This document shows positions 55,836-64,000 of a stretch of 64,000 nt of DNA, piece after piece. How positions within the stretch are numbered: position 1 is the stretch's first letter; each line of letters opens with the position of its first letter. The notes beneath the pieces were generated by a model. That model was given only the letters and a program-made list of their open reading frames with translations, searched no databases and had not been told where the DNA came from. The position numbers and the translations under genes were made by a program. Source of the stretch: Leuconostoc carnosum (lineage in GTDB: Bacteria > Bacillota > Bacilli > Lactobacillales > Lactobacillaceae); the NCBI RefSeq assembly GCF_014207505.1, contig NZ_JACHGL010000003.1:62001-126000 (forward strand), written 5' to 3'.

Positions 55836-56271
55836 ATTTTTAGTGTGTCAACAATCATTTATAAAAACTAGAAACATGCAGATTTTAAGCTATGATACTT
55901 GATCAAAACGGCAATATTCTAACTACAAATAACCGAAAACGCAATATCTCCCTTTTTATCAATTTAGATTTATCCTCAGCACTCATGCACCGAGCTTTTA
56001 TTTTCGTACCACATCAATTGTGTCTGATGTTAACTTAGACGCTACTATCATTTATTATAGCAATTTTTAAGGCAACAAAAAAGCGAATCCTGCTTTTTTG
56101 TATTCCAAAATAACGCCATATATATCCTGCCTTTATTTTATTGACTCAAAATTCTTGACAAATCATCAAACCGTTTTAAGTTTGTACCCATTGGTCGAGT
56201 TAATTTTTAACCAAAAACACCAACCCTACCCTAGTTCATGGTAAAATGATAGACATGAAAGTGGGGATATT
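55836..56271. other. Gene-free region between tdk and murT
   Basis: No supported ORF in 436 bases. A short hairpin with A and T tracts (ACAAAAAAGC/GCTTTTTTGT) at 56075-56101 is a possible weak terminator. Near its end an extended -10 box (TGGTAAAAT, TAAAAT at 56242-56247) probably belongs to the murT-gatD promoter. The rest is AT-rich without visible structure. Confidence 0.5.
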
Positions 56272-57630
56272 ATGACACTTAAAAGTTCACTGGCACGCGC
56301 CACAGCCAAAAGTTCTTATTGGGTTTTGCGACACATTTTGCATCGCGGTGGGACAAGTTTACCTGGTAAACTAGCTGTGGCTATTGACCCAGATATTTTA
56401 AAAACAATACAACAAGACTTTGACTTAATTATCGTCACTGGCACAAATGGTAAGACGTTAACGACAGCATTAATTACACGTGTTTTACAAGCTGGTGGTT
56501 ATGAGGTAATTACTAATCCTTCTGGATCCAATATGATCCAAGGTATTACCGGTACTTTAGTAACTACCAAAGTCAAATCATCACCTAATGGCAAAAAGCC
56601 ACTTGCTGTGCTTGAAGTTGATGAAGCCAATGTCGAAAAAATTACAAATGCTATCCACCCAAAAATGTTTGTCTTAACAAATATTTTTCGGGATCAACTT
56701 GATCGCTATGGTGAAATCTACACGACTTATGATAAAATCATTGCTGGTATTAAAAACGCACCTGATGCGCTCGTTTTAGCTAATGGTGACTCGCCGATTT
56801 TTACACGTGGTGACTTTACCAATACCCGTCGCTACTTTGGCTTTAATCATATCAACCCGACAGACTTTAAGCCTGCAGTTGCCCCTATTAATACCGACGG
56901 TATTCTATCACCGACGGATCATTCTGTTCTACACTATGATTTTATTACCTACGCTAACCTGGGTAAATATTTTAGTACTACAGACCAGTTTGCACGTCCA
57001 GAACTGAAATACCAAGTGACAAGTGTTGATCAATTAACGCCGAAATATTCACAATTCAGCATTGATAATACCCCTTTACGGATTGAAATTGGTGGATTGT
57101 ATAATATATATAACGCTTTAACGGCTTTTTCTGTGGGACGGGAGTTTGGTGTTACGCCCGCACAAATCAAAAAAGCATTTGAATCTAACGCTCAGATATT
57201 TGGCCGTCAAGAAGCTATCAACGTTGATGGCAAAGATGTCACCATTGTGTTAATCAAAAATCCTGTTGGGGCAAATTCAGTCATCGATATGATGCTAACC
57301 GAAACAGATGAATTTTCACTATTAGCACTGTTAAATGCCAACTATGCTGACGGTATTGATACCAGTTGGATATGGGATGCTGAATTTGAAAAGCTGCACC
57401 ATACTAACATTAAAGCCGTTGCTACTGGTGGTGAACGCTACCAAGATCTACGCGTACGTTTGAAGATGGCTGGTTTTGCTGAACAAGCCGTTTATGAAGA
57501 TTTAACTAAAATTGTTGCTGCAATTAAAGCGCTCCCAACAAAAAAAGTTTACATCGCTGCAACTTACACAGCTATGCTCCAATTGCGTGAGCAATTAAAA
57601 GCTGCTGGTTATATCAAGGGAGGTTTCTGA
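56272..57630 (+). CDS. murT: Lipid II isoglutaminyl synthase subunit MurT, without the zinc ribbon
   Basis: A 452-residue Mur-ligase-type protein: IIVTGTNGKTLTTALI binds ATP and FVLTNIFRDQLDRYGE is the second Mur motif. With GatD it amidates D-Glu in lipid II to D-iso-Gln. Most MurT proteins carry a Cys4 zinc ribbon in the middle; here the corresponding stretches read SPTDH (213-217) and STTDQ (235-239), and the protein has no cysteine at all. The surrounding YDFITYANLGKY pattern is kept. GGGG precedes the ATG. The gatD start overlaps its stop. Confidence 0.95.
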   Translation: MTLKSSLARATAKSSYWVLRHILHRGGTSLPGKLAVAIDPDILKTIQQDFDLIIVTGTNGKTLTTALITRVLQAGGYEVITNPSGSNMIQGITGTLVTTKVKSSPNGKKPLAVLEVDEANVEKITNAIHPKMFVLTNIFRDQLDRYGEIYTTYDKIIAGIKNAPDALVLANGDSPIFTRGDFTNTRRYFGFNHINPTDFKPAVAPINTDGILSPTDHSVLHYDFITYANLGKYFSTTDQFARPELKYQVTSVDQLTPKYSQFSIDNTPLRIEIGGLYNIYNALTAFSVGREFGVTPAQIKKAFESNAQIFGRQEAINVDGKDVTIVLIKNPVGANSVIDMMLTETDEFSLLALLNANYADGIDTSWIWDAEFEKLHHTNIKAVATGGERYQDLRVRLKMAGFAEQAVYEDLTKIVAAIKALPTKKVYIAATYTAMLQLREQLKAAGYIKGGF

Positions 57631-58361
57631 TGGCTAATTATGATATTTCTGTCGCTCACTTGTATGGTAATTTGATGAACACTTATGGCGACTACGGTAA
57701 CATCATCGCCCTGACCTACTATGCTAAACAAATTGGGGTTACAGTCGATTACCACTTAGTCTCCCTTAATGATCATTTTGACCCTGAGACATATAATTTT
57801 GTTTTATTTGGTGGCGGACAAGATTACGAAGAAACAATTGTCGCTCATGATTTAAAAACAAAAGCTGAACAAATCAAGACATACATTGAAAACGATGGCC
57901 CACTATTGGCAGTATGTGGTGGTTTCCAGCTGTTAGGGCATTACATGATTATGGCAGATGGCACCAAAGTTGATGGTATCGGGGTCATGGATCACTATAC
58001 AACTAACATGCACGATGACAAAATCACTATTTTAAATGGTAAACGACTCACAGGTAATATTGTTATTAAAAACAATGATACTGGAGAAACCTATCATGGC
58101 TTTGAAAATCATCAAGGTCGCACTTTCTTAGGTAAAAGTGAACGTGCGTTAGGCACTGTCATTTCCGGTAATGGTAACAACGGCTTAGATAAAACTGAAG
58201 GTGTCATTTATCGAAATGTCTATGGTTCGTACTTTCATGGCCCAATCTTTACCAGAAATGGTAATCTAGCCAAACGAGTTCTAGCTACCGCTTTATCAAA
58301 AAAATACCCTAATGTTAATTGGTCTGAAAAATTAAGTCAAATTGATACAGAAACATTTTAA
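57630..58361 (+). CDS. gatD: Lipid II isoglutaminyl synthase subunit GatD
   Basis: A 243-residue class I glutamine amidotransferase-like protein. LLAVCGGFQLLGHYM has the catalytic Cys and NVYGSYFHGPIF the His. It cleaves glutamine and supplies ammonia to MurT. The start overlaps the murT stop by one base. A terminator follows. Confidence 0.95.
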   Translation: MANYDISVAHLYGNLMNTYGDYGNIIALTYYAKQIGVTVDYHLVSLNDHFDPETYNFVLFGGGQDYEETIVAHDLKTKAEQIKTYIENDGPLLAVCGGFQLLGHYMIMADGTKVDGIGVMDHYTTNMHDDKITILNGKRLTGNIVIKNNDTGETYHGFENHQGRTFLGKSERALGTVISGNGNNGLDKTEGVIYRNVYGSYFHGPIFTRNGNLAKRVLATALSKKYPNVNWSEKLSQIDTETF

Positions 58362-58375
58362 CAATGATAATAATT

Positions 58376-58417
58376 AAAAACCAGCAGATGTCTTTTGGAA
58401 AACATCTGCTGGTTTTT
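58376..58417. terminator. Terminator after murT-gatD
   Basis: Sixteen-bp arms (58376-58391 and 58402-58417) with a 10-nt loop, A5 before and T5 after. It can serve gatD and the small gene on the other strand. Confidence 0.92.
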
Positions 58418-58457
58418 GAATTGATTTCACATTAAACACTTGACATCAACATGACTG

Positions 58458-58619
58458 TTACTCTTTATCCTGTGTTAATTTTTCATTTCGTTTACTGGCT
58501 TTAACTTTATTAACCTCGCGATGGTACCAACGCATAATCATCACTAACCCAATTGTAGAGATTAGCATTGCAATGACCACCCAAACAAAAAATAAAATTA
58601 ATTTCATATCTTGTGACAT
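58458..58619 (-). CDS. Small single-pass membrane protein (53 residues)
   Basis: An ORF with one membrane helix (about residues 6-29, LILFFVWVVIAMLISTIGLV) and a strongly basic tail (RWYHREVNKVKASKRNE). Start at ATG 58619, or at a second ATG four codons later; no good Shine-Dalgarno is visible. It fills most of the 364-base gap between gatD and the KimA gene and faces the shared terminator. Such short basic membrane proteins are easily missed. No family was recognised. Existence is likely but unproven. Confidence 0.5.
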   Translation of the reverse strand: MSQDMKLILFFVWVVIAMLISTIGLVMIMRWYHREVNKVKASKRNEKLTQDKE

Positions 58620-58725
58620 TATCATAGTTCACACAGATGTTTTCACAAAATCTATGTGTGATTCCTTTCAAATTAATTCATTTATATACACAACCCAAAG
58701 GGTTGTTCAACCGACACAGCAAAGT

Positions 58726-60570
58726 TCACTCTGACAAATGGTAATAGTATGTTGAAACTGATATATCTTCTCTTGCAGCAAAAGCTGCACGTAAACGTAA
58801 TGAATTTTGGTTGTGCAAAATATTTTGCCAAGGTTTCTTAGGAACAAATTGTGGCACTAAGACAGTCACTGAATGATTCCGCTTTTGTGATTGTTTGACG
58901 ACAGCGTCAACGAAACTCAATGCTGGTTTCACAATTGAACGATAAGATGAATGAATATCAACATAGCGAACATCCGGAAAATCATTCTTAAATTGTGTTG
59001 CCGTTTTCAATTCTTTTTTGGGATTAACATCAAAGCTAACGTGCATGGCGACAACATAATCACCAATGGATTGTGCGTAATCAATCGCTTCCGTAGTCAC
59101 TTTTGTAATATTAGAAACTAACACAATAACCGTTGCCCCATCATAGTGGTGGCGCACAGCATTATCATTATTAGCATAAGAGAGTTTCAACTGACGTGCA
59201 ATGCTAATGTAATGATGCCTGATTCTCAAGAATACATATAAAACTGTTGGCATAATCAATAGGTACGGCCAGACATGTTCAATACGTGTGGCAAATAGCG
59301 TGATAACCAACACAGCTGAAATAAATGCCCCAACAAAATTAATAAAGGCTTTAAACAGCCAGTTTTGGGGCTTTTTACGCCACCAATGAATAATCATTCC
59401 CGATTGAGACAAAGTAAATGGCACAAACACACCAACGGCATATAGTGGAATTAAAGCATCCGTTGACCCATGGAAAATAACTATTAAAATAGCAGCACCC
59501 AGCGCCAAAGATAAAATACCGTTCGAATAGCCGAGACGATCACCACGATCCATGTACAAATGTGGTAAATATTTATCACGGGCTAAATTCAAAGCCAACA
59601 TGGGAAATGCTGAAAAGCCAGTATTAGCAGCAACGGCCAAAATCAATGCTGTTGCCAATTGGACAATATAAAAGCCAACACCATAGCCACCAAATGTTTT
59701 CGCAGCAATTTGCGATAACACAGTTGAATGTACATTTGGTTTAATACCATACCAATAACTCAAAAATGTAATACCACCAAAAAACACTGCTAATATTAAA
59801 GCCATTGCTGCAAGCGTTGCCGCTGCATGCTTCTCTTTTGGTGCTTTGAAGTTTGGTACAGCATTTGAAATCGCTTCGACACCTGTCAGGGATGATGAAC
59901 CACTAGAGAATGCCCGCATGAATAAGACAAACGATAAACCAGAAAAGCTTGTGCCAATTCTAGTCGTTGCTTGATAAGGTAATTGGCCCGTCACTGCTTG
60001 AAATAATCCCCATAAAATCATCACGATCAATACGCAGATGAAAAAATAAACAGGAAACATCAAAAAATTAGCACTTTCACGTAAGCCACGCAAATTCATC
60101 CCTGTTAACAGAATAACAACCACAATAGATAGTGGCACCGTAAATGGTAAAATCGCAGGAAATGCTGCTGTGACAGCATCTGCAGCTGCTGAAGCTGAAA
60201 CAGCCACCGTTAACATATAATCAACTAATAATGATCCACCAGCAACTAACCCCGCTTTTGGCCCCCAATTTTCACTTGCAACAGCATACGCCCCGCCACC
60301 AGAAGGATAAGCGTGGATAATTTGCCGATAACTCATTACAATAGCCGCCAGTAATACTAACACCAATAAAGCAATGGGAATTTGTAGCCATAATGCTGCC
60401 GCTCCTGCTATAAACAAAGCAGTTGTGATAGATTCAGTACCATAAGCCACTGATGACAAAGCATCTGACGATAATAATGCCAATGCTTTAGTTTTAGACA
60501 AAGATTGACCACCCTCATCAAGTGTTTTTAGTGGCTTTCCAATTAAGATGCGTTTGATATTTTCAAACAT
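58726..60570 (-). CDS. kimA: Potassium transporter KimA (APC superfamily)
   Basis: A 614-residue protein. FENIKRILIGKPLKTLDEGG and ALALLSSDALSSVAYGTES open the membrane domain of about twelve helices, matching KimA (YdaO) from Bacillus subtilis in order and length. The last 150 residues are a cytosolic USP-like domain. KimA imports K+ with protons and is inhibited by cyclic di-AMP. It is transcribed alone. A small hairpin (ACAACCC/GGTTGTG, near 58690-58706) after the stop is a weak terminator. Confidence 0.9.
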   Translation of the reverse strand: MFENIKRILIGKPLKTLDEGGQSLSKTKALALLSSDALSSVAYGTESITTALFIAGAAALWLQIPIALLVLVLLAAIVMSYRQIIHAYPSGGGAYAVASENWGPKAGLVAGGSLLVDYMLTVAVSASAAADAVTAAFPAILPFTVPLSIVVVILLTGMNLRGLRESANFLMFPVYFFICVLIVMILWGLFQAVTGQLPYQATTRIGTSFSGLSFVLFMRAFSSGSSSLTGVEAISNAVPNFKAPKEKHAAATLAAMALILAVFFGGITFLSYWYGIKPNVHSTVLSQIAAKTFGGYGVGFYIVQLATALILAVAANTGFSAFPMLALNLARDKYLPHLYMDRGDRLGYSNGILSLALGAAILIVIFHGSTDALIPLYAVGVFVPFTLSQSGMIIHWWRKKPQNWLFKAFINFVGAFISAVLVITLFATRIEHVWPYLLIMPTVLYVFLRIRHHYISIARQLKLSYANNDNAVRHHYDGATVIVLVSNITKVTTEAIDYAQSIGDYVVAMHVSFDVNPKKELKTATQFKNDFPDVRYVDIHSSYRSIVKPALSFVDAVVKQSQKRNHSVTVLVPQFVPKKPWQNILHNQNSLRLRAAFAAREDISVSTYYYHLSE

Positions 60571-60629
60571 ATCATTTCTCTCAATACAATTATTTATTAC
60601 TCAACATATTGTACGCTACTTTATCATAA

Positions 60630-60654
60630 TAAAAAAGACGTCTATATGACGACT
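60630..60654 (-). terminator. Terminator after the peptidase C26 gene
   Basis: A 7-bp stem with one mismatch (AGTCGTC/GACGTCT), then six T on the minus strand, between this gene and kimA. Confidence 0.7.
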
Positions 60655-60692
60655 CTGTAACAATACGAACCATTATGAATAACATGACATAT

Positions 60693-61409
60693 TTAAATCT
60701 TAGCCACAAAAGCATTAAATAGTTTCTGGGTTTCTGGGTGCGCCATCAGCAACATTTCAGGATGCCATTGTACGGCATAAAGGTGACGTAATTCATCCGA
60801 AAAAGCTTCAATCACGCCATCTGTACTTGTGGCATCTAACGTTAACCCTTCTGCTAAATCCTTGACAGCTTGATGATGAAATGAGTTAACCAAAGCCGTT
60901 TCATCCACTACACCATCTAACCAACTATGCCCTTGCCACACTAAGTGATGCGTTGGCATGTACCATTTCGTTGGATATTGATTATGTTTTACTGTCATAC
61001 CCGCATACTGGCTTGGTAAATCCTGATACAATGTACCACCCAATGCGACATTAATTACCTGCAAACCACGGCAAATACCAAAAATGGGCTTTTCTTGACG
61101 AATAGCTTCTCTAACTAACGCCAACTCAAAATCATCTCGTCCATGATCAATCTCAGCTAATTTCAAATGTGGCTCTTCACCAAAATACTCAGGTGAAACA
61201 TCTTGTCCACCAGCAAGCAATAAGGCATCAACTGTGTTGATATAATCTTCTGCTAACTTAGTGTCACCAATGGGCAATATGATGGGTAATGCACCAGCAT
61301 TTGCTACACCGTCAATGTAATTTTTCTGCATATAATCAACGTAGTTTGTGCCGAACCGTGGGTTAGCATGCAATACATTATTAGATGGAATACCAATTTT
61401 TTTAACCAT
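60693..61409 (-). CDS. Gamma-glutamyl-gamma-aminobutyrate hydrolase family protein (peptidase C26)
   Basis: A 238-residue class I amidotransferase-like hydrolase. KPIFGICRGLQVINVALGG carries the catalytic Cys nucleophile and AVQWHPEM the His-Glu pair. Relatives hydrolyse gamma-glutamyl compounds such as gamma-Glu-GABA (PuuD) or act on folate polyglutamates. No putrescine genes lie nearby, so the substrate is open. AAGGATA precedes the ATG. It follows the oligopeptide-binding gene. Confidence 0.88.
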   Translation of the reverse strand: MVKKIGIPSNNVLHANPRFGTNYVDYMQKNYIDGVANAGALPIILPIGDTKLAEDYINTVDALLLAGGQDVSPEYFGEEPHLKLAEIDHGRDDFELALVREAIRQEKPIFGICRGLQVINVALGGTLYQDLPSQYAGMTVKHNQYPTKWYMPTHHLVWQGHSWLDGVVDETALVNSFHHQAVKDLAEGLTLDATSTDGVIEAFSDELRHLYAVQWHPEMLLMAHPETQKLFNAFVAKI

Positions 61410-61471
61410 TTTTATATCCTTATTTTAAACTAATTAATCCTAGTCGTAACTAAAATAATTATATGTCATCA

Positions 61472-63070
61472 TTATTTGGCATATTTATAATTTTGATAAC
61501 CAACCAATGGGTAATGAAGATTTTTAACCGTTTTGCTTTGCAAATGGACGTTTGATGCTTGGTACAATGGTGTCACACCATTTTCTTCATTATTAATTCT
61601 AGCTGCTTCTCGTTGTAACTTGTATCGTGCGTCATTTGCCTCATTATGGCGGTTAATTTGTTCGTAAACTTTATCATACGCCTTATTTTCCCAATTTGTA
61701 AAGTTGATGGCTCCCTTCGAATAAGGAATATCTAAGAAGTCAATAGGATCATCATAATCCGTTGACCAAGATAACGTACCTGCCTGAAAATTGTGATTAT
61801 TGAAAGCAGCAATTTCAGCATTTAAAGGTAAACGATGTAAATTAATGACCACATTTGGTAATGTGGATTCAATGCTCTGCTTCAAAAAGGTACCTACTGC
61901 CTTATAAGAATCAGTATCAGCTGTATTCAATGTGATTTCAATTTTTTGCTGACCTAATTCTGCTTGCGCTTTTTTGAAATATACCCGTGCCTCAGATTGA
62001 TTATACGGTAACGATAGCCCATCATTCAAATCTTTACCAGCAATTTCAACTTCACCACTTGGCACAATTGACTTAGCGGCTGTCGAGCCATCCCCTAATG
62101 CTTCTTTAGCTAATTCCTGACGATTAATCGACAAACTAATCGCCTTTTTTAGGTTTGTATTACTTGCTATTTTATCCTTGGCATTCCATACAATAAACGC
62201 AACACGACCTGCAGCTGTTTGCTTAATTTCGTCAGCATTTGTCTTTTTAATATCAGATAATACACTACCTGAAATTGCTGCTTCATCAACATTTTTCGTT
62301 TGGAATTGTTTAGCAGCTAGTGTTGCATCACTAATTTGTGTGGCTTTAATTGTATTATAATGTACATTTTTGGCATCACGGTAATGCTTATTTTTAGCAA
62401 ATTCCCAAGTTGTTGATGACTGGTTCCATTTTTTGATCGTGTAGGCACCATTTGATACAGTAGTAGCTGCAGTTTGTCCGTACTTTTTGCCATATTCCTT
62501 CACTTTGTCAGGATTAATGGGATATAGTTGATTAGCTAAAATAAAATTAAAGTAAGGTACTGGATGTGATAACTTGATCTTAACTGTCTGTTTATCCACA
62601 GCTTCAATACCTAATTTATCCAGACTTCCCTTGTGATTATATACCTCGTCATAGCCTGCAATATCCTTAAAATGATTTGCACGTGTTGATTTTGTTTTTG
62701 GATCAACTTGTCGCTTAACAGATGCTACGAAGTCCTGTGCTGTTAAATCACTACCATCTGACCATTTTTGACCGTTCTTTAAATGAATTGTATAAGTTGT
62801 GTCATTTTGTGTTGGTTTAACGATTTCTTTAGCAGCACCAGCAATAATTTTACCGTTTTCATCAGTTGTGTAAAGGCCTTCTAACGTTTGAACTTCAGCC
62901 CAATTAGCCCCTATATCGTCAGCATAATTAGGATCTAATGTTGAAATATTATTCTGCGTTGCGATCCGCAAAATTGCCTTATCAGGTGACTGCCTATTTT
63001 GCACAGCCATCACAATTCCACCAATGACTAACACCGCCACTACAGCACCAATAATTGTCTTTTTACCCAT
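61472..63070 (-). CDS. Oligopeptide ABC transporter substrate-binding protein (OppA-like), no lipobox
   Basis: A 532-residue SBP_bac_5 protein: LRIATQNNISTLDPNYADD, KNGQKWSDGSDLTAQDFVAS and INRQELAKEAL fit OppA. It binds peptides outside the cell for an Opp importer. No opp permease or ATPase genes lie alongside. The N-terminus (KTIIGAVVAVLVIGGIVMAVQ) is a membrane-spanning segment that lacks the cysteine-containing lipobox usual in Gram-positive OppA. It is therefore likely anchored by this helix, not a lipid. GGAGAG precedes the ATG. Confidence 0.9.
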   Translation of the reverse strand: MGKKTIIGAVVAVLVIGGIVMAVQNRQSPDKAILRIATQNNISTLDPNYADDIGANWAEVQTLEGLYTTDENGKIIAGAAKEIVKPTQNDTTYTIHLKNGQKWSDGSDLTAQDFVASVKRQVDPKTKSTRANHFKDIAGYDEVYNHKGSLDKLGIEAVDKQTVKIKLSHPVPYFNFILANQLYPINPDKVKEYGKKYGQTAATTVSNGAYTIKKWNQSSTTWEFAKNKHYRDAKNVHYNTIKATQISDATLAAKQFQTKNVDEAAISGSVLSDIKKTNADEIKQTAAGRVAFIVWNAKDKIASNTNLKKAISLSINRQELAKEALGDGSTAAKSIVPSGEVEIAGKDLNDGLSLPYNQSEARVYFKKAQAELGQQKIEITLNTADTDSYKAVGTFLKQSIESTLPNVVINLHRLPLNAEIAAFNNHNFQAGTLSWSTDYDDPIDFLDIPYSKGAINFTNWENKAYDKVYEQINRHNEANDARYKLQREAARINNEENGVTPLYQASNVHLQSKTVKNLHYPLVGYQNYKYAK

Positions 63071-63183
63071 CTTCGTCTCTCCATGCTTGCACTGTTAATT
63101 GCTTAATGCTTTATAATACCATATTACAAACGTGACTGCCGTTTTTAGCGCTTGTAGTCAATCTAGTAAATTATCTCAAACTT

Positions 63184-64000
63184 TTAAACCGTTGCTAACC
63201 CCTCTTGCAATGCTGTAATTAAATCATCAACATTTTCAATACCAATTGACAAGCGAATCAAATCTGGTGTGATACCAGCCAACGCCAATTGTTCGTCACT
63301 TAACTGGGCGTGCGTTGTTGATTTTGGATGAATAATCAAGGATTTAGCATCACCAACATTGGCGAGCAACGAGAAAATATCTAAATGATTAATCAATGTT
63401 TTGGCACCCTCTTCGCCTTGTTTCAATCCAAAGGTGAAAATAGAACCCACACCTTTTTCAAAATACTTATCAGCCAGCGGCTTGTAGGGTGACGTTGGTA
63501 GCTCAGGGTAGCTCACCCAGGCTACTTTGTCATGCTGATTTAAAAAGGCGACAATTTTTCGTGTATTTTCAACATGACTTTCAACACGCAAAGATAGTGT
63601 TTCTAGACCTTGAATTAAGTAAAAGGCTGACTGAGGTGATAACGTAGCACCTGTATCACGTAAATATTCTGCTCGAATTTTTGTAACAAATGCGCCTGCA
63701 CCTAAATCTGCCCATACTAACCCATTGTAAGATGGCGTTGGCTGTGTGAAATCAGGATAGCGACCAGAAGCAGCATAGTCAAAATCACCCTTTTCAACAA
63801 CCACCCCGCCTAAGGTAGTACCATGACCACCAATAAATTTGGTTGCAGAGTGGACGACAACATCAATCCCATAATCAAGTGGTCGTGTTAAAAATGGTGT
63901 TGCAAAAGTCGAATCAACAATTGAAATAATACCGTGTTTCTTAGCTATAGCTGCCACAGCTTCAAAATCTATAATATTAAGTTTAGGGTTCCCTAAACTT
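63184..64000 (-). CDS. Cys/Met metabolism PLP-dependent enzyme, 5' end outside the window
   Basis: The frame is open from 64000 (reading [15 protein letters not shown]) to the stop at 63184; the N-terminus is cut off. [13 protein letters not shown] has the PLP-binding lysine, and the end ([32 protein letters not shown]) matches O-acetylhomoserine sulfhydrylase (MetY) and cystathionine gamma-synthase. The TTHAQ motif and overall pattern favour the O-acetylhomoserine sulfhydrylase branch. It would make homocysteine from O-acetylhomoserine and sulfide. Confidence 0.9.
   Translation of the reverse strand, partial: SLGNPKLNIIDFEAVAAIAKKHGIISIVDSTFATPFLTRPLDYGIDVVVHSATKFIGGHGTTLGGVVVEKGDFDYAASGRYPDFTQPTPSYNGLVWADLGAGAFVTKIRAEYLRDTGATLSPQSAFYLIQGLETLSLRVESHVENTRKIVAFLNQHDKVAWVSYPELPTSPYKPLADKYFEKGVGSIFTFGLKQGEEGAKTLINHLDIFSLLANVGDAKSLIIHPKSTTHAQLSDEQLALAGITPDLIRLSIGIENVDDLITALQEGLATV

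Noticed and set aside
63979-64000. Perfect 10-bp inverted repeat (AAGTTTAGGG, TT, CCCTAAACTT) at the window end
   Set aside because: It lies within the coding frame of the PLP enzyme, encoding the conserved LGNPKL stretch, and has no T-run; most likely chance.

Overview
The window looks like a chromosomal segment of a low-G+C lactic acid bacterium, most likely Leuconostoc or a close relative. I infer this from gene content and order: a pth-mfd-rqcP-divIC-tilS-hpt-ftsH-hslO-lysS housekeeping run, cysteine aminopeptidase PepC, a mannose-type PTS with CcpA (cre) sites, CIRCE-controlled groES-groEL, MurT/GatD, KimA and FemAB-type cell-wall genes. Genes lie mostly on the minus strand. No CRISPR array, rRNA, IS element or prophage module was seen.

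Layout. 1-0.9 kb: start of a type IA topoisomerase gene cut by the window edge. 1.2-3.5 kb: a Nudix gene converging, across a perfect 52-bp palindrome, on a nucleoside hydrolase plus ECF S-component operon whose leader looks like a preQ1-I riboswitch; together these suggest queuosine-precursor salvage. 3.5-10.6 kb: two ABC-transporter operons, one ending in a LytTR/DUF3021 regulatory pair, the other divergent from an HxlR regulator and ending in a frameshifted membrane-anchored nucleotidyltransferase. 10.8-14.2 kb: an XRE/GIY-YIG/DUF2075 fusion protein and a DUF2130 coiled-coil protein, the most defence-like part of the window. 14.4-15.7 kb: an amino-acid permease. 15.9-16.3 kb: tRNA-Thr and two identical tRNA-Asn genes. 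16.3-27.9 kb: the housekeeping run (translation, tRNA modification, division, protein quality control, transcription-coupled repair).

28-36 kb: a CBS-domain protein, MenA, the DUF421/DUF3290 pair, PepC, a flavodoxin, GroES/GroEL and a YitT protein. 35.7-40.1 kb: DUF956, ManXYZ and ManA, with cre sites. 40-49 kb: nitroreductase, FUSC, HAD, GtrA and FemAB proteins, the redox regulator Rex, t6A genes tsaD and tsaB, two RimI-like acetyltransferases and a HerA-type ATPase. 48.9-49.6 kb: the wreck of a sigma/anti-sigma operon. 49.7-51.8 kb: ptsI-ptsH with two cre sites. 52-55.8 kb: tsaC, prmC, prfA, tdk. 56.3-58.4 kb: murT-gatD. 58.4-64 kb: a small membrane ORF, KimA, a class-I amidotransferase-like hydrolase, an oligopeptide-binding protein and a truncated Cys/Met PLP enzyme.

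Themes. Sugar uptake is tied together by cre sites at manX, manA and ptsH. Three of the t6A genes (tsaB, tsaC, tsaD) are here. Several proteins lack cysteines their families normally keep: Hsp33 without its zinc redox switch, MurT without its Cys4 ribbon, and an OppA without a lipobox. The lysS and tsaD leaders share an unusual arrangement: a strong Shine-Dalgarno, a 12-bp hairpin, then 9 nt to the start codon.
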